Program-made: the position numbers and the translations under genes
Origin: Azoarcus sp.
GTDB taxonomy: Bacteria > Pseudomonadota > Gammaproteobacteria > Burkholderiales > Rhodocyclaceae
DNA length: 64,000 nucleotides
Assembly: GCA_031285965.1 (NCBI GenBank)
Contig: JAITVD010000047.1
Coordinates: 25,303 to 89,302 of the forward strand
Direction: 5' to 3'
Part shown: positions 39,761 through 53,200 of the stretch, piece after piece
Numbering within the stretch: position 1 is the first letter of the stretch
Layout: every line of letters starts with the position of its first letter
The notes under the pieces: generated by a model
What the model saw: only the letters and a program-made list of their open reading frames with translations
Told to the model about the DNA's origin: nothing
Database searches by the model: none

Positions 39761-41274
39761 GGGTCGACCTCGAACTGGAAAATTTCGATGGTGGCCGTCT
39801 GCATATCCAGCCCAAACGCGGAACCTTGGGCGAGATACAGGTTTCCGGCGGCCTCATGCACCATCACGAACTGGTTCGACACATAAGTGCCCGCTTCCGC
39901 CACCAGCGTGCGATGCTCATGCACGCCCTTGCCCTGCTGCATCATCAGGGCGGGCGACAGCACATCGTTGCCGCGAAAGCATATCCAGACCGGCGTAAAT
40001 CCGCGCCCGAGCGACTGCAAACCCAATTCGACTTGCTGCGGGCTATCGGCGCGCACCCAGCGAACCATGCAGACCGTCCATTCCTGCGTCGCTTCGCGCC
40101 GCATGGCGACAATCGCCCCCGCCGACAGCCTGCGGTGCATGCCGCCCACGCACAAAATGGCATAGCCGCCGGGGCTTTCGTTGTAGACCGTCCATTCATC
40201 CGCCGCGACTGGGGCGTTGCGCCCCATCGCCCACACATTTTTCAGCCCGACGCAGACCTGCACCGTGTAATGCTGGCGGATGCGCGCCTCGGCGCGTTCG
40301 GGAGACGCCGCCCACTGCCCCCGGAGCCTTCGCAGCAGGGAAAGGATTTCGGTCGGTGTCAGCCCCAGCGGCAGGATGGCGGAGCCAACTTCAAGAATCT
40401 CGCTGTTGCCGCTCCTGCGCGCGCTCACGTCAAGGTCAAGCAAACCCTTTTCAAGCCAGAGAATCTGCACGTCAATGCGATGGACGATTTCTTCCATGCT
40501 GAAATAGACGGCTTCGCTCCCTTTTTCCGGCATGCGCCGCACGCACGCCACGGGAGGCATGTCCTGGTTCGGGTCAAACCAGTGGCTCGACGCTTCGGAT
40601 GGAAAGGGGACGGGCGAGAGCACCAGATCGCCCCCGATGGTTTCCAGATAGTCGAACAGCCATTGCTGCTCACGTGCCGTCAGGCTTTCCGTTTGGCTCA
40701 CCGACATTGTCAGCAGCCGCTTATAGAGCAAGTCCGCCCTCGACGGCTGCGGGTCGGCTGAATTGTCTTTCAGGCGCTCGTACTGCCCGGAAGAAATCCA
40801 CGCATCGTGGATGCGCTGCCACAAACCGAAAGGCGCCGCTGCGCCGAGCAAGGTGCTCAAAAGGTAGGTCTCGCCCAGCATCACCAAAGCATGCCCGCAC
40901 AATTCGGGCAAGCCGTTTTGCCGGGAACTCAAAAGCCTGCGATGGCGCATGTCATCGTAGAGCGCCCGCAACTGCCCGGTGATGCCAAGCAGGGATTCGA
41001 CCAAACCAAACGCATTGGCATGCATCTCATTGGGAAGCGGGAGCGCGCAAGCCAGCAAACGGGGACGGAAACGCCCGCAAACGTCGTTGGCGCGCAGACA
41101 GAGCAAGCCAAGCACTTCCTGGCGCTGCGAGGTCGGCATGGATTCGGCAAGCGAAACGATGACTCCGACGCAGCGGCTCAGATCAGACAATTCGACATCA
41201 AGATCGTCGCCAGGCTCGCTGGAGAGCCAAGACTGGACACCTTGCAAGGGATCGGGGGAATGCTCGTCTGCCAT
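39748..41274 (-). CDS. conserved hypothetical protein, 508 residues
   Basis: Cytoplasmic, no signal or membrane helix. The N-terminal about 300 residues are mainly helical, with an acidic start and the segment SLTAREQQWLFDYLETIGGD. The C-terminal about 160 residues (from NVWAMGRNAPV onward: WTVYNESPGGYAILC, SAGAIVAMRR, WTVCMVRWVRAD) look beta-rich, somewhat like a PilZ-type or barrel domain. I do not see the full R-x-x-x-R c-di-GMP motif. Function unknown. The ATG at 41274 is preferred over a TTG four codons upstream. Confidence 0.75.
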   Translation of the reverse strand: MADEHSPDPLQGVQSWLSSEPGDDLDVELSDLSRCVGVIVSLAESMPTSQRQEVLGLLCLRANDVCGRFRPRLLACALPLPNEMHANAFGLVESLLGITGQLRALYDDMRHRRLLSSRQNGLPELCGHALVMLGETYLLSTLLGAAAPFGLWQRIHDAWISSGQYERLKDNSADPQPSRADLLYKRLLTMSVSQTESLTAREQQWLFDYLETIGGDLVLSPVPFPSEASSHWFDPNQDMPPVACVRRMPEKGSEAVYFSMEEIVHRIDVQILWLEKGLLDLDVSARRSGNSEILEVGSAILPLGLTPTEILSLLRRLRGQWAASPERAEARIRQHYTVQVCVGLKNVWAMGRNAPVAADEWTVYNESPGGYAILCVGGMHRRLSAGAIVAMRREATQEWTVCMVRWVRADSPQQVELGLQSLGRGFTPVWICFRGNDVLSPALMMQQGKGVHEHRTLVAEAGTYVSNQFVMVHEAAGNLYLAQGSAFGLDMQTATIEIFQFEVDPYAK

Positions 41275-41418
41275 CTGACCGCGCAAAATATTTTTTGGTA
41301 TTTCCGCATTCTATGTAAATTTGCCCGCCGGAAATCATCCGCGCTCGATTCGGCAACAAATACTTAACGAAAATTTAGCAAATGCCATGATGCCGAACCT
41401 CCCGCCAATGCGGCGCAC

Positions 41419-41447
41419 TTGCCCTACCGGGGCAAACGCCCTACAAT
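41419..41447 (+). promoter_or_regulatory. promoter of the rpsP operon
   Basis: TTGCCC at 41419-41424, 17-base spacer, TACAAT at 41442-41447, followed about 38 bases later by the rpsP start. Good match to sigma-70. Confidence 0.7.
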
Positions 41448-41484
41448 TTTCTGTTTTCCCCTGTTACCGCTAGAGGATTCTCTG

Positions 41485-41748
41485 ATGGTTGTTATTCGCC
41501 TTGCCCGTGGTGGCGCCAAAAAACGCCCGTTCTACAACATCGTCGTTGCCGATTCGCGCAGCCGCCGCGACGGGCGCTTCATCGAGCGCGTCGGTTTCTA
41601 TAACCCCGTTGCTTCCGGCGCGACCCAATCGCTTTCTATCGACACGGCCCGGCTCGACTACTGGCAGCAGAACGGCGCGGCGCTCTCGCCCACCGTCGCC
41701 CGCTTGGTCAAGCAGAACGCCAAGGCTGGCCAGCAAGCGGCTGCCTAA
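41485..41748 (+). CDS. rpsP: 30S ribosomal protein bS16
   Basis: 87 residues. N-terminus [20 protein letters not shown] is canonical; contains [15 protein letters not shown]. First gene of the conserved rpsP-rimM-trmD-rplS operon, preceded by AGAGGA as Shine-Dalgarno. Confidence 0.97.
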   Translation: MVVIRLARGGAKKRPFYNIVVADSRSRRDGRFIERVGFYNPVASGATQSLSIDTARLDYWQQNGAALSPTVARLVKQNAKAGQQAAA

Positions 41749-41763
41749 AGCGGCGCAATCCGC

Positions 41764-42270
41764 ATGATCGTGCTGGGGCGCGTCATCGCCCCTTACGGCA
41801 CCAAGGGCTGGCTCAATATCCAGCCTTTCGGCGATGATCCGCTGTCGTGGGGCAAAATGCCTCATTGGTGGCTGGCTTCCAATGCCGAAACACCCGATGA
41901 CCTTTGGATGCGGTATGCGCTGCATGGTTGCCACACGCACGGCAAAGGGCTGGTGGCCTGTTTTGAAGGCATTACCGACCGCACAGCGGCAGAATCGCTT
42001 TCTGGCCGCTATGTCGCCGCGCCGCGAGAGTCCCTGCCCCCGCCCGAAGAAAACGAATACTACTGGAGCGACCTCATCGGCATGTCGGTACGCAGTGAGG
42101 CGGGCGAGCCGCTCGGCGAGGTCACGAAACTGCTCTCCACGGGCGCGCACGACGTGCTCCAAGTGCAAGATGGCGACACGGAACGCCTGATTCCGTTCGT
42201 TTCCGCATATGTGCTGGATGTCGACCTCGTTGCCCGGTCAATCCGCACGGCTTGGCAAAAAGACTGGTAA
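41764..42270 (+). CDS. rimM: 16S rRNA processing protein RimM
   Basis: 168 residues. Binds S19 and assists 30S head maturation. N-terminal RimM domain with [20 protein letters not shown] and C-terminal PRC barrel with [11 protein letters not shown] and VLQVQDG...[10 protein letters not shown]. Starts 15 bases after rpsP. Confidence 0.94.
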   Translation: MIVLGRVIAPYGTKGWLNIQPFGDDPLSWGKMPHWWLASNAETPDDLWMRYALHGCHTHGKGLVACFEGITDRTAAESLSGRYVAAPRESLPPPEENEYYWSDLIGMSVRSEAGEPLGEVTKLLSTGAHDVLQVQDGDTERLIPFVSAYVLDVDLVARSIRTAWQKDW

Positions 42271-42301
42271 GAAACCCGTGCAGGAAAAAGAAACCGCCCT
42301 C

Positions 42302-43087
42302 ATGCCCGAAGGCATTCGCCGCTTCGACGCAATCACCCTCTTCCCGGAGATGTTCGCCGCCCTTACCGGCAGCGGCATCACGCGGCGGGCGCTGGAGCGC
42401 GGACTGTACCGGATTTTTTTCCACGACCCGCGCGAATTCACGCACGACGCGCACCGCACGGTTGATGACCGTCCCTATGGCGGCGGCCCCGGCATGGTGA
42501 TGCTGGCCGAACCGCTGTCGCAAGCGATTGCGCGGGCGCGGCAAACGCAGGCAGAAGCCCTCGGAACCGCCGGACCAGTCATTTACCTGTCGCCGCAAGG
42601 TACGCCGCTCACACACGGCAAAATTCTTGAGCTGGCGCGACAACCAAGCCTGACCCTGCTTTGCGGGCGCTACGAAGGCATCGACCAGCGTTTGCTCGAC
42701 CGCGAAGCGGATGAAGAAATCTCGCTTGGCGACTTCGTTCTTTCGGGCGGCGAACTGGCGGCGATGGCGCTGATTGACGCCATCGTGCGGCAATTGCCGG
42801 GTACGCTGAACGGCGCAGGGTCAGCGCAGGAAGAATCCTTCGCGACAGGGCTGCTCGATTGCCCGCACTACACGCGGCCTGAGATTTTCGGAAACGAACA
42901 GGTTCCCGAAGTCCTGCTTTCTGGCAACCACGCCCTCATCCGCCGCTGGCGGCTCAAGCAGTCTTTAGGCCATACTTGGCTGCGCCGCCCTGAACTACTT
43001 GCGCAAAGGGGGGTAAATGAGGAAGAATCGCGCCTCCTGAAAGAATTTCAGGAGGAACACAACAGGAAAACCAGCGCGGCAGCCTAA
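42302..43087 (+). CDS. trmD: tRNA (guanine37-N1)-methyltransferase
   Basis: 261 residues. SPOUT enzyme making m1G37. Trefoil-knot SAM-binding segments [32 protein letters not shown] and [17 protein letters not shown] are intact, as is [13 protein letters not shown] [12 protein letters not shown]. The ATG at 42302 is taken; an in-frame GTG eight codons earlier is an alternative. Third gene of the rpsP operon. Confidence 0.95.
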   Translation: MPEGIRRFDAITLFPEMFAALTGSGITRRALERGLYRIFFHDPREFTHDAHRTVDDRPYGGGPGMVMLAEPLSQAIARARQTQAEALGTAGPVIYLSPQGTPLTHGKILELARQPSLTLLCGRYEGIDQRLLDREADEEISLGDFVLSGGELAAMALIDAIVRQLPGTLNGAGSAQEESFATGLLDCPHYTRPEIFGNEQVPEVLLSGNHALIRRWRLKQSLGHTWLRRPELLAQRGVNEEESRLLKEFQEEHNRKTSAAA

Positions 43088-43182
43088 GCCAAGCAAGTTT
43101 TCCAATGACAAACCCGCGCATCAGGCTTTTGCCTGCTCTGTGCGTCAGGCCACTGGCCATTGAACAATTGGAGTGAATCAAC

Positions 43183-43569
43183 ATGAACCTGCTTCAGCAG
43201 CTTGAACAGGAAGAAATCGCCCGCCTCTCCGTGGGCAAGACCATCCCCGACTTCTCCCCCGGCGACACCGTGGTGGTGCAGGTCAAGGTTAAGGAAGGCA
43301 CCCGCGAGCGCCTGCAAGCCTACGAAGGCGTTGTCATCGCCAAGCGCAATCGCGGCCTCAATTCTTCATTTATCGTGCGCAAGATTTCTTCCGGCGAAGG
43401 CGTGGAACGGACGTTCCAGACCTATTCCCCGCTGCTGGCCTCGCTCGAAGTCAAACGTCGCGGTGCCGTGCGCCGCGCCAAGCTCTACTACCTGCGCAGC
43501 CGCTCCGGCAAGTCGGCGCGGATTAAAGAAAAGCTCGACTACAAAGCCGCCGCCAAGAAACGGGGCTAA
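43183..43569 (+). CDS. rplS: 50S ribosomal protein bL19
   Basis: 128 residues. Canonical blocks [32 protein letters not shown] and [21 protein letters not shown] C-terminus. Last gene of the rpsP operon, 95 bases after trmD, with its own GGAGTG Shine-Dalgarno. Confidence 0.97.
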   Translation: MNLLQQLEQEEIARLSVGKTIPDFSPGDTVVVQVKVKEGTRERLQAYEGVVIAKRNRGLNSSFIVRKISSGEGVERTFQTYSPLLASLEVKRRGAVRRAKLYYLRSRSGKSARIKEKLDYKAAAKKRG

Positions 43570-43575
43570 AATCCA

Positions 43576-43605
43576 AAGCCCCAAGGGCAGCCCCGCCCTT
43601 GGGCT
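43576..43605 (+). terminator. hairpin after rplS
   Basis: Stem of about 12 bp with one bulged C (arms about 43576-43588 and 43594-43605) immediately after rplS and before tRNA-Gly. No clear T tract, so termination may be partial. Confidence 0.5.
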
Positions 43606-43609
43606 TCAC

Positions 43610-43684
43610 GCGGGCGTCGTATAACGGCTATTACCTTGGCTTCCCAAGCCAAAGACGTGGGTTCGACTCCCATCGCCCGCTCCA
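43610..43684 (+). tRNA. tRNA-Gly (anticodon CCC)
   Basis: 75 bases with encoded CCA. Acceptor arms GCGGGCG and CGCCCGC pair, with discriminator T. The anticodon stem TTGGC/GCCAA encloses the loop TTCCCAA, giving anticodon CCC. The T loop contains GGTTCGACTCC. The 3' end lies 10 bases before the thioredoxin-like gene. Confidence 0.95.
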
Positions 43685-43694
43685 TCACCGAACC

Positions 43695-44195
43695 ATGAAA
43701 CTTCGCATCCTCGCCGCTTTAGTTGCCGTCGCGCTCGTCGTCGCGGGCGTTCTCGTCTACAACGCGAGGCTCCCCGCCCCTGAAACGAGCTTCACGACTT
43801 TACAGGGCGAGCGCCTCGATACCGCTTCGCTGCGCGGCAAAGCGGTGCTGGTCAATTTCTGGGCCACAACTTGCTCGACCTGCATCGAGGAAATGCCGGA
43901 CTTGGCCAGAACCTACGAAAAATTCGCTGGAGCCGGACTGGAAATCATCGCAGTGGCGATGGATTACGACCCTGAGCCGCAGGTTCGCGCTTATGCCAAG
44001 AAAGCCGCGCTGCCGTTCAAGGTGGCGCTGGACGCCGATGGCGAGATTGCACTCGCCTTTGAGGGCGTCCGCATGACGCCAACCACATTCCTCATCGACC
44101 GCCAAGGCCAAATCGTGCATAAATATCTGGGCAAACCGGATTTCGGCAAGCTCCACGCGCTGCTTGAGGAATTGCTGGCGAATCCAGTAAAATGA
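43695..44195 (+). CDS. TlpA-like periplasmic thioredoxin-fold protein
   Basis: 166 residues. N-terminal membrane anchor/signal (about 3-23), then an AhpC/TSA-thioredoxin fold with active site NFWATTCSTCIEEMPDL (Cys60 and Cys63). C-S-T-C is an unusual dipeptide for the family (TlpA/ResA often C-x-P-C), but the cis-Pro loop MTPTTFLIDRQG is present. Probably a periplasmic thiol-disulfide reductase. Sits directly after the tRNA gene. Confidence 0.87.
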   Translation: MKLRILAALVAVALVVAGVLVYNARLPAPETSFTTLQGERLDTASLRGKAVLVNFWATTCSTCIEEMPDLARTYEKFAGAGLEIIAVAMDYDPEPQVRAYAKKAALPFKVALDADGEIALAFEGVRMTPTTFLIDRQGQIVHKYLGKPDFGKLHALLEELLANPVK

Positions 44196-44249
44196 AGATA
44201 AAATATCCTCTTGTCAAACATCCGCCGCATCCTTGCAAGAAGATTCCCA

Positions 44250-44879
44250 ATGAAAACTTTAGCCGCTAAACATTTGCCCGCCACAACAGAGGTCAGACCA
44301 AGCTCATGGCAAGTAGCCCCCGTCACGCAGATTTGGAGCCGCGTCCAGTACACGGTCGACAAATTACAGTCCCTGAATTCCCGCCTCCAGCAGTTCAGAA
44401 ACCAGATGAACAACATGAACAGCTACATGGACAGGTACAGGGACATTAACTTCTACCGGAACAACAACGGCTGCTTCTCCAAAGACCAAATCTGCACGCT
44501 CGCGGATTTAAGGAAACTTCGGGATCAGATCAGCTTCGCCTCGGAGAACGTCAAGAAAGCCAACGACGACCTGTTTATATCGCTGGTCGAGGACGCGAAG
44601 ATGATCGAAGATGACGGGCGCGAACTGGGGCGGCTGCAAAAAGAGGCCGCAAAGGATTCTGGGCAGATGCAAGCACTGGTGCGCGGCAACATGCTGGCCG
44701 CGAACATGGCGCACCAGATACTCCAGATGCGTCGCCAGCAGACACAGATGCTGGACCAGCTTGTGACGCGAGCACAGGCAGAAGATGACAGGAATGCAAT
44801 CCATAGCGCAGCCCATGAGGCGGCGTTCAGAGTTCCTGACTATGAAATTCGTTCGCCTAAAAAAGGCTGGTCTTGGTAG
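44250..44879 (+). CDS. trbJ: TrbJ-like conjugation protein, probably truncated
   Basis: 209 residues from the ATG at 44250. The body is like TrbJ of P-type conjugation systems: long helices with SYMDRYRDINFYRNNNGCFS, a Cys pair, LVEDAKMIEDDGRELGRLQK and MAHQILQMRRQQTQMLDQL. TrbJ normally begins with a Sec signal peptide, which is missing, so the 5' end appears lost or replaced. Followed by a trbL fragment; no other transfer genes are nearby. Confidence 0.65.
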   Translation: MKTLAAKHLPATTEVRPSSWQVAPVTQIWSRVQYTVDKLQSLNSRLQQFRNQMNNMNSYMDRYRDINFYRNNNGCFSKDQICTLADLRKLRDQISFASENVKKANDDLFISLVEDAKMIEDDGRELGRLQKEAAKDSGQMQALVRGNMLAANMAHQILQMRRQQTQMLDQLVTRAQAEDDRNAIHSAAHEAAFRVPDYEIRSPKKGWSW

Positions 44880-44945
44880 GAAAATTAAAAAACACTTTCT
44901 GCTGGTCTTTTTCGGGTGAAAAAAGTAGACTTAAGGGGCTATTCC

Positions 44946-45359
44946 ATGAAACATAGGAATTTAACAGTTCATATTTTCCTTAGTATTATTTTTCTTTGTA
45001 TTTCCACAGATGCCAGCGCCCAATTAGCACCATTGGGTTTGATGGACACCGTTATTCAAAGATTTAAAGATGCCGCAAGTGGTTGGTTTAGTGTTTTTCA
45101 AACCGCTGCTTCTATATTATTCTGGTCATTGGTTGCAATTTCAATGGTTTGGACATTTGGGACAATGGCATTAAAAAGAGCAGACATGCAAGAATTTTTT
45201 GCGGAATTCTTAAAGTTCATTGTTTTTGTTGGATTTTTTTGGTTTCTTATAATAAAAGCAGAAATTATCGGAGGTTCTATATTTCAAAATTTAGTGAGCA
45301 GATGCCGCAGACAGCATCTTAACCAAAAAATAGGCAAACCTGTCTTGAATTACGCCTAA
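44946..45359 (+). pseudogene. trbL: N-terminal fragment of trbL
   Basis: 137 residues. Signal-like hydrophobic start, then DTVIQRFKDAASGWFSVFQT, LKRADMQEFFAEFLKFIVFVG and FFWFLIIKAE, matching the beginning of TrbL, the polytopic mating-channel protein. Similarity stops near GGSIFQNLVSR and the frame ends after an unrelated basic tail, so most helices are missing. Strongly AT-rich. With trbJ it marks a decayed conjugative element next to tRNA-Gly. Confidence 0.7.
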
Positions 45360-45527
45360 AAAAGCATCACTAATTCAACAGATACCTACCTCACTCCGTC
45401 CGCGCAGCCGGATACAAAAATACGATCAAGTGGCACAAATGCAGACTGTCGCCGACAATTGTTCTTTTACGGCTTGAACTGATTCCCCTGTTTGCTTTTG
45501 CGCCAGCTTCTGAAGCTATGTGCGCTG

Positions 45528-45971
45528 TCAGTTTTCAAGACGGATTCGCGCACGGCGAGCCAATGTTTCCAGCGAGGCGCGCAGGGGCGCGTCGGCGGGC
45601 AGGCTGGCGGCTAAAGAGATGATCTGCGCGAGCGCGGCCTCCGAAAGGGTTCGTGCCGCAGGCGCGTGGTGCTCGGGCACGGGTTCCGGCAGCCCGACTT
45701 TTATTTGGATGCGCTGCAAGAGATAGCCCGCTTGCGCAAAACGGTCGAGCAGCGAAGGAAGCATCTGCTTGAGGCGCACCGCGACGGCGCTGCCACGGAC
45801 GCTGATTGTCAGCACGTCCTCTTTCAGGTTCGCCACGCGGCAAACGCTGGCGTACTGCACCGGAAGGATAGGCGTGAGCACGTTTTGCAGCCGCTCAAGG
45901 CGTGCCGCGTGTTCTTGGAGGCGGGCAATTGGCGTGTCACGCCCCAGATAGCGATGCAACAGGGTACTCAT
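45528..45971 (-). CDS. dciA: DUF721/DciA-family protein
   Basis: 147 residues. DciA loads or regulates the replicative helicase DnaB in bacteria lacking DnaC/DnaI. The KH-like N-terminal part ([35 protein letters not shown], seen in segments) is typical of DUF721. Divergently placed next to secA, an arrangement common in Beta/Gammaproteobacteria. The Arg-rich C-terminal helices end in RRARIRLEN. Confidence 0.8.
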   Translation of the reverse strand: MSTLLHRYLGRDTPIARLQEHAARLERLQNVLTPILPVQYASVCRVANLKEDVLTISVRGSAVAVRLKQMLPSLLDRFAQAGYLLQRIQIKVGLPEPVPEHHAPAARTLSEAALAQIISLAASLPADAPLRASLETLARRARIRLEN

Positions 45972-46046
45972 CGGATAAGCGGGTTCGGGCGGGAGCGCCT
46001 CGGCGTGATAGACTGCTCATTTTCCTGCATTGTCAGAACTTATTCC

Positions 46047-48773
<2,727 letters not shown>

Positions 48774-48792
48774 CTCATTCCTTGGGGCAATC

Positions 48793-50031
48793 ATGGCCGT
48801 CAATCTGAAAACGCCCAATCCCGCCGACTTGCTGCCTGTACCCGGCATACGGCTCGGCGTGGCGCAGGCGGGCATCCGCAAGGCCAACCGGAATGACCTC
48901 ACGGTCATCGAGCTTGTCCCCGGCAGCCGGGTATCGGGAACCTTCACGCAGAACCGTTTTTGCGCCGCGCCCGTGACGGTATGTCGAGAGCACATCCAGC
49001 GGGAAGGCATCCGTGCGCTGGTCATCAATACGGGCAGCGCCAACGCTGGCACGGGCGAACAAGGGCTAAAAGACGCTCGCGCCACCTGCGCGGCGCTGGC
49101 GGGCATCCTTGGCATTGACGCGCATCAAGTGCTGCCGTTTTCAACCGGCGTCATCCTTGAGCCGCTGCCAATGGATAGGCTGCTCGCGGGGCTGCCGTGC
49201 GCCGTGGCGGATTTGCGGGCGGACGGCTGGTTTGATGCCGCGCACGCCATCATGACCACCGACACGCTCGCCAAAGCCGTCTCTGAACAACTGACACTCG
49301 GCGGCAAGACTGTCACGATTACCGGCATGGCCAAGGGCGCGGGCATGATTCGCCCGAACATGGCAACCATGCTCGGATTCATCGCCAGCGACGCGGCAAT
49401 CAAACAATCCCTGCTCGAAACCCTCACGCGCGAAGCGGCAGACGCATCGTTCAACAGCATCACTGTTGATGGCGACACATCGACCAACGACTCTTTCATC
49501 GCCATTGCCACCGGGCAGGCGGGGAACGCTGAAATCACCAATGCCGCCAGCGATGAAGCCCGCGCTTTTGCCCGCGCCCTCGCTTCGGTCGCCATCCGGC
49601 TGGCGCAGGCCATCGTCCGTGACGGCGAAGGCGCGACCAAGTTCATGAGCGTCAAAGTCGAAGGCGGCGCAAGCCGCGAGGAATGCCGCCGCGTCGCCTA
49701 CGCGGTCGCCCATTCGCCGCTGGTCAAGACCGCCTTTTTCGCTTCCGACCCCAATCTTGGGCGCATCCTTGCCGCGATAGGCTACGCGGGCATCGACGAT
49801 CTCGACGTTGCCCGCCTCCGGGTCTGGCTTGGGAACCCTGATGAAGAAACGCTCGTCGCCGAGCGCGGAGGCCGCGCCGTAAGCTATGCCGAAGAAACCG
49901 GGGCGCGAATCATGCGGCACGCCGAACCCATCGTGCGCATCCATCTCAACCGGGGGCAAGCGGAGACCACGGTCTGGACCTGCGACCTCTCTTACGACTA
50001 CGTGAAAATCAACGCCGACTACCGTTCGTGA
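48793..50031 (+). CDS. argJ: bifunctional ornithine acetyltransferase / N-acetylglutamate synthase
   Basis: 412 residues. Recycles the acetyl group in arginine biosynthesis; the precursor self-cleaves at the Thr of MATMLGF (motif [15 protein letters not shown]). Further blocks: [48 protein letters not shown]. Full length. Follows secA as in many Betaproteobacteria; the accessory island begins after it. Confidence 0.96.
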   Translation: MAVNLKTPNPADLLPVPGIRLGVAQAGIRKANRNDLTVIELVPGSRVSGTFTQNRFCAAPVTVCREHIQREGIRALVINTGSANAGTGEQGLKDARATCAALAGILGIDAHQVLPFSTGVILEPLPMDRLLAGLPCAVADLRADGWFDAAHAIMTTDTLAKAVSEQLTLGGKTVTITGMAKGAGMIRPNMATMLGFIASDAAIKQSLLETLTREAADASFNSITVDGDTSTNDSFIAIATGQAGNAEITNAASDEARAFARALASVAIRLAQAIVRDGEGATKFMSVKVEGGASREECRRVAYAVAHSPLVKTAFFASDPNLGRILAAIGYAGIDDLDVARLRVWLGNPDEETLVAERGGRAVSYAEETGARIMRHAEPIVRIHLNRGQAETTVWTCDLSYDYVKINADYRS

Positions 50032-50252
50032 ATCGTCGGTACGTATATGAAGCAGATAATTGCCACCGCGTCCCAAATCTGCCGCTCACGGAATCCGCCC
50101 ATGTGTTTTCCGGGGTTCCGAATAAACCGTTTTTCCGCTAACGTTGCTGATGTCGGCGCTCGCACCTCCCGTTTTGGCGGCGGCCTTTTTGCTGGACAAT
50201 TGTTGAACGCGATCCCTGCCGTCCCCGGCGGGGCGAATCGAAAGCCAGAATC

Positions 50253-53200
50253 ATGAACGTCAAATATCTTTTTCTCCTTGCGGTTTTCACGCTGCTTCTC
50301 ACGACCCTGGCAGGCGCATTCCTCGGCCTGTCCGAGCTATGGTTCTGGCTGGCCGTCCCGCTGCTTGTCATCACCCTGTACATCGGGCTAGGGGAAACGA
50401 CCCGCCAGCGGGAGCTTTCAAACGAGAATTTCGGCGATTCGTGCTATTACCTCGGCTTCATTGCCACTATTCTCTCGCTCGCGGCTTGCCTGTACGACAT
50501 GCGGGATTCCACCCTGCAACTGTCCATCATCGCGCAGCGGTTCGGCGCGGCGCTGGTGACCATCGTCATCGGCCTAGTTGCCCGGCTCTACTATGTTGGC
50601 TTCAAGCCCAGCCTTGAGGACGCGATGGGCAATGCCGAGGAAAACGCCATCGGTGCCATGCGCAAGCTATACCGCCAGCTAAACGAGGCGCTGACGAACA
50701 TGCAGAACTTCAGCGCCCATGTCACGGAAACATCCCGCGACGCAGTCACGGAAATCTCCAGAAGCGCCGACAAGGCCGTGACGGAGATGTCTTTCAACAT
50801 GACCAGCATGGCCGAGAAATACATCAGGGAAATCACCAAATCCCTCCAAGACCTCTCGCAGTCGAACAGGGATTCGATTACCCGCTCCATGACCAATATC
50901 GAGACAGCGGGCAAAAAGCTGTCCAATTCCATCGACAGCTATACGGAAGCGGTCGAGAGCCGCTTGCAGGAAGGCATCGCGCTGCCCGATGACTATTTTG
51001 TCAGCGCGCTTGAAAAACCCTTGAACGAGCTGGGCATCAGCATCGCGCAGACGACGCAGAACTTGAATTCGCTCACCGGAAATGTCACCGCTTCGCTCGA
51101 AAGCCTGTCCCCTGCCTTGGCAGAAGTGCGCGGATGCTCTACCGAAATCGGTGCCGCACTGGGCCATGTCATCGAACTGGCAAAAGAACAGGAAAACCTT
51201 CTTGCCAATACCAAAGGCCATATCGAAACGATGGATGCCATCGCCCAGTCCTTGCATTCCACGCAGGACAACATCGACGAGGTATCGTCCGCAGTCGTGA
51301 CCCAGACGGAGGTTCTGAGCAAATACGTGCAGGTCAGCCAGCAGCAGCAGAACGCGATGATTGCTTCGATTAAGGCCCAAAGCGAATCGCTGACCAAGCA
51401 AATCGCGGTCAACGGCAAGCAGTTCGCCGACATGTCGGAAGCCATCGCCTCCCAGTCCAGAGAAACTGCCCGCTACGTCGATGCCAGCCAGCAGCAGCAG
51501 GCCGAAATGGCTGCCGCGCTCGTCGCCCAAGGAGCCGCGCTGAACGAGCAAATCAGTGCCAGCCGCCAGCAATTTGCCGACACATCGGCCACGGTGCTGG
51601 CCCAAAGCGAGGCGCTGGCTCAAAATATCGACCAGCAGACACGGCTCTCGACAGCGGTTTCAGCGCAAACCGAAGCCTTGGCGCAGCAGATCGACCTCTC
51701 CCGCAAGCAGCAGGCCGAACTGTCCGAAATGGCGATTGCCCAAAGCCGCACCCTGACCGAATCCATCGAAAACAACCAGCAGCAGCAATCGGAAGCTATC
51801 AGCGGATTTGCCGCGCAAAGCGAGGCGCTGGCTCGCCACATCGATGCCAGCAACCAACGCTACGACGAAGTTTCCGGCGCGGTCGCCGCCCAAAGCGAAG
51901 CACTGGGCAAATACATCGAAAGCAGCCAGCAGCGCCAAGACGCCGCGCTGACTGAAATCTCGGCTCAAAGCAGGACGCTGTCCCAAAACGTCGAGCAGCA
52001 GTCTCAGATCATCGCCGCCGTCCAGACGCAGACCGACGTTCTGGCGCGTCAGGCCGAAAGCAACCACAAGCAGTACAACGACATCTCGTCGGCGGTCGTC
52101 TCCCATACGCAGGCGCTCGCCCATTACGTCGAAACCACCCAGAAACAGCAGTTGGAAGCCTCTGCGGCCATCGTCTCGCAAAGCGAGGCGCTCGCGCAGC
52201 AGATCAACGAAAACCGCGATCAATTCTCGGAACTCTCCGCTACGGTCATCGCGCAGGGCAAGCATCAGGCCGAACTGACGGACAAGGCCACGACCCAGGC
52301 GCAAATGCTGATTCAATACATCGAGACAAGCCAGAAGCAACTGCTCGATACCTCGACATCAATCATGGCGCAGAGCGAAGCCCTCGGAAAACAGGTCGAC
52401 ATGAGCCGCGAACAATACGCCGAACTGTCGTCCTCGGTCACAGCGCAGGGACAGGCGCTGGCGCGGCAGCTTGAAAACGACCAGCAACGGCACGAAGCCT
52501 TGATGCAATTTGTCGAGAGCAACAAACGCCAGCATGCCGAAGCCTCGACGGCGGTCATCGCGCAAGCCGAAGCCCTCGTCCAGCACGTCGAGGCCAGCCA
52601 GAAGCAGTACGCCGAAATCTCCTCCGTCATCGTCACCCAGACCGAGGCCCTGTCCCGGAACATCGAACTGGCGCGGCAGCAGCATGCCGATGTTTCATCC
52701 GCCTTCTCCACCCAAAGCCAGGCGCTCCAGCAATTCGTCGAGGACAGCCACAGCCAATACACCAACGTGTCCAGCGCGGTCGTTGCCCAGAGCCATGCCA
52801 TGTCCCGGCAGGCTGAAATCGCCCAGCAGCAGCAGTCCGAAGTTCTAGGCGCAATCTCCGCGCAAAACGAGACGCTGCTCGAACATGTCGAAATCAGCAA
52901 AAAGCGCCATGAGGAACTCTCGGAAGCCATTCTCGCCCAAGGGCAAGCATTGAGCGAAAACGTCGAAGCCACCCGCAAGCAGCACGAAGAAATCTCCGCC
53001 TCGGCCATTTCCCAAACCCGCACGCTGGCGCAATATGTTGATGACAGCCGTCAGCAGCAGACCGAAATGGCGGTCGCCATCGCCGCGCAGGGGCAGGCGT
53101 TGTCCAGCCAGATTGAAAGCAGCAGGAAACAGCACGACAACCTCTCCCTCGCCGTCATTACCCACAGCCAGGCCATTGAAGGCAACCAAAAGCAGCAGGC

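Noticed and set aside
44880..45527. Possible attachment-site repeat of the tRNA-Gly 3' end near the trb remnants
   Set aside because: No copy of the tRNA 3' sequence was seen in this interval by eye.
45666..46046. Upstream in-frame extension of secA by 127 codons
   Set aside because: It runs antisense to dciA and canonical SecA begins at the ATG at 46047.
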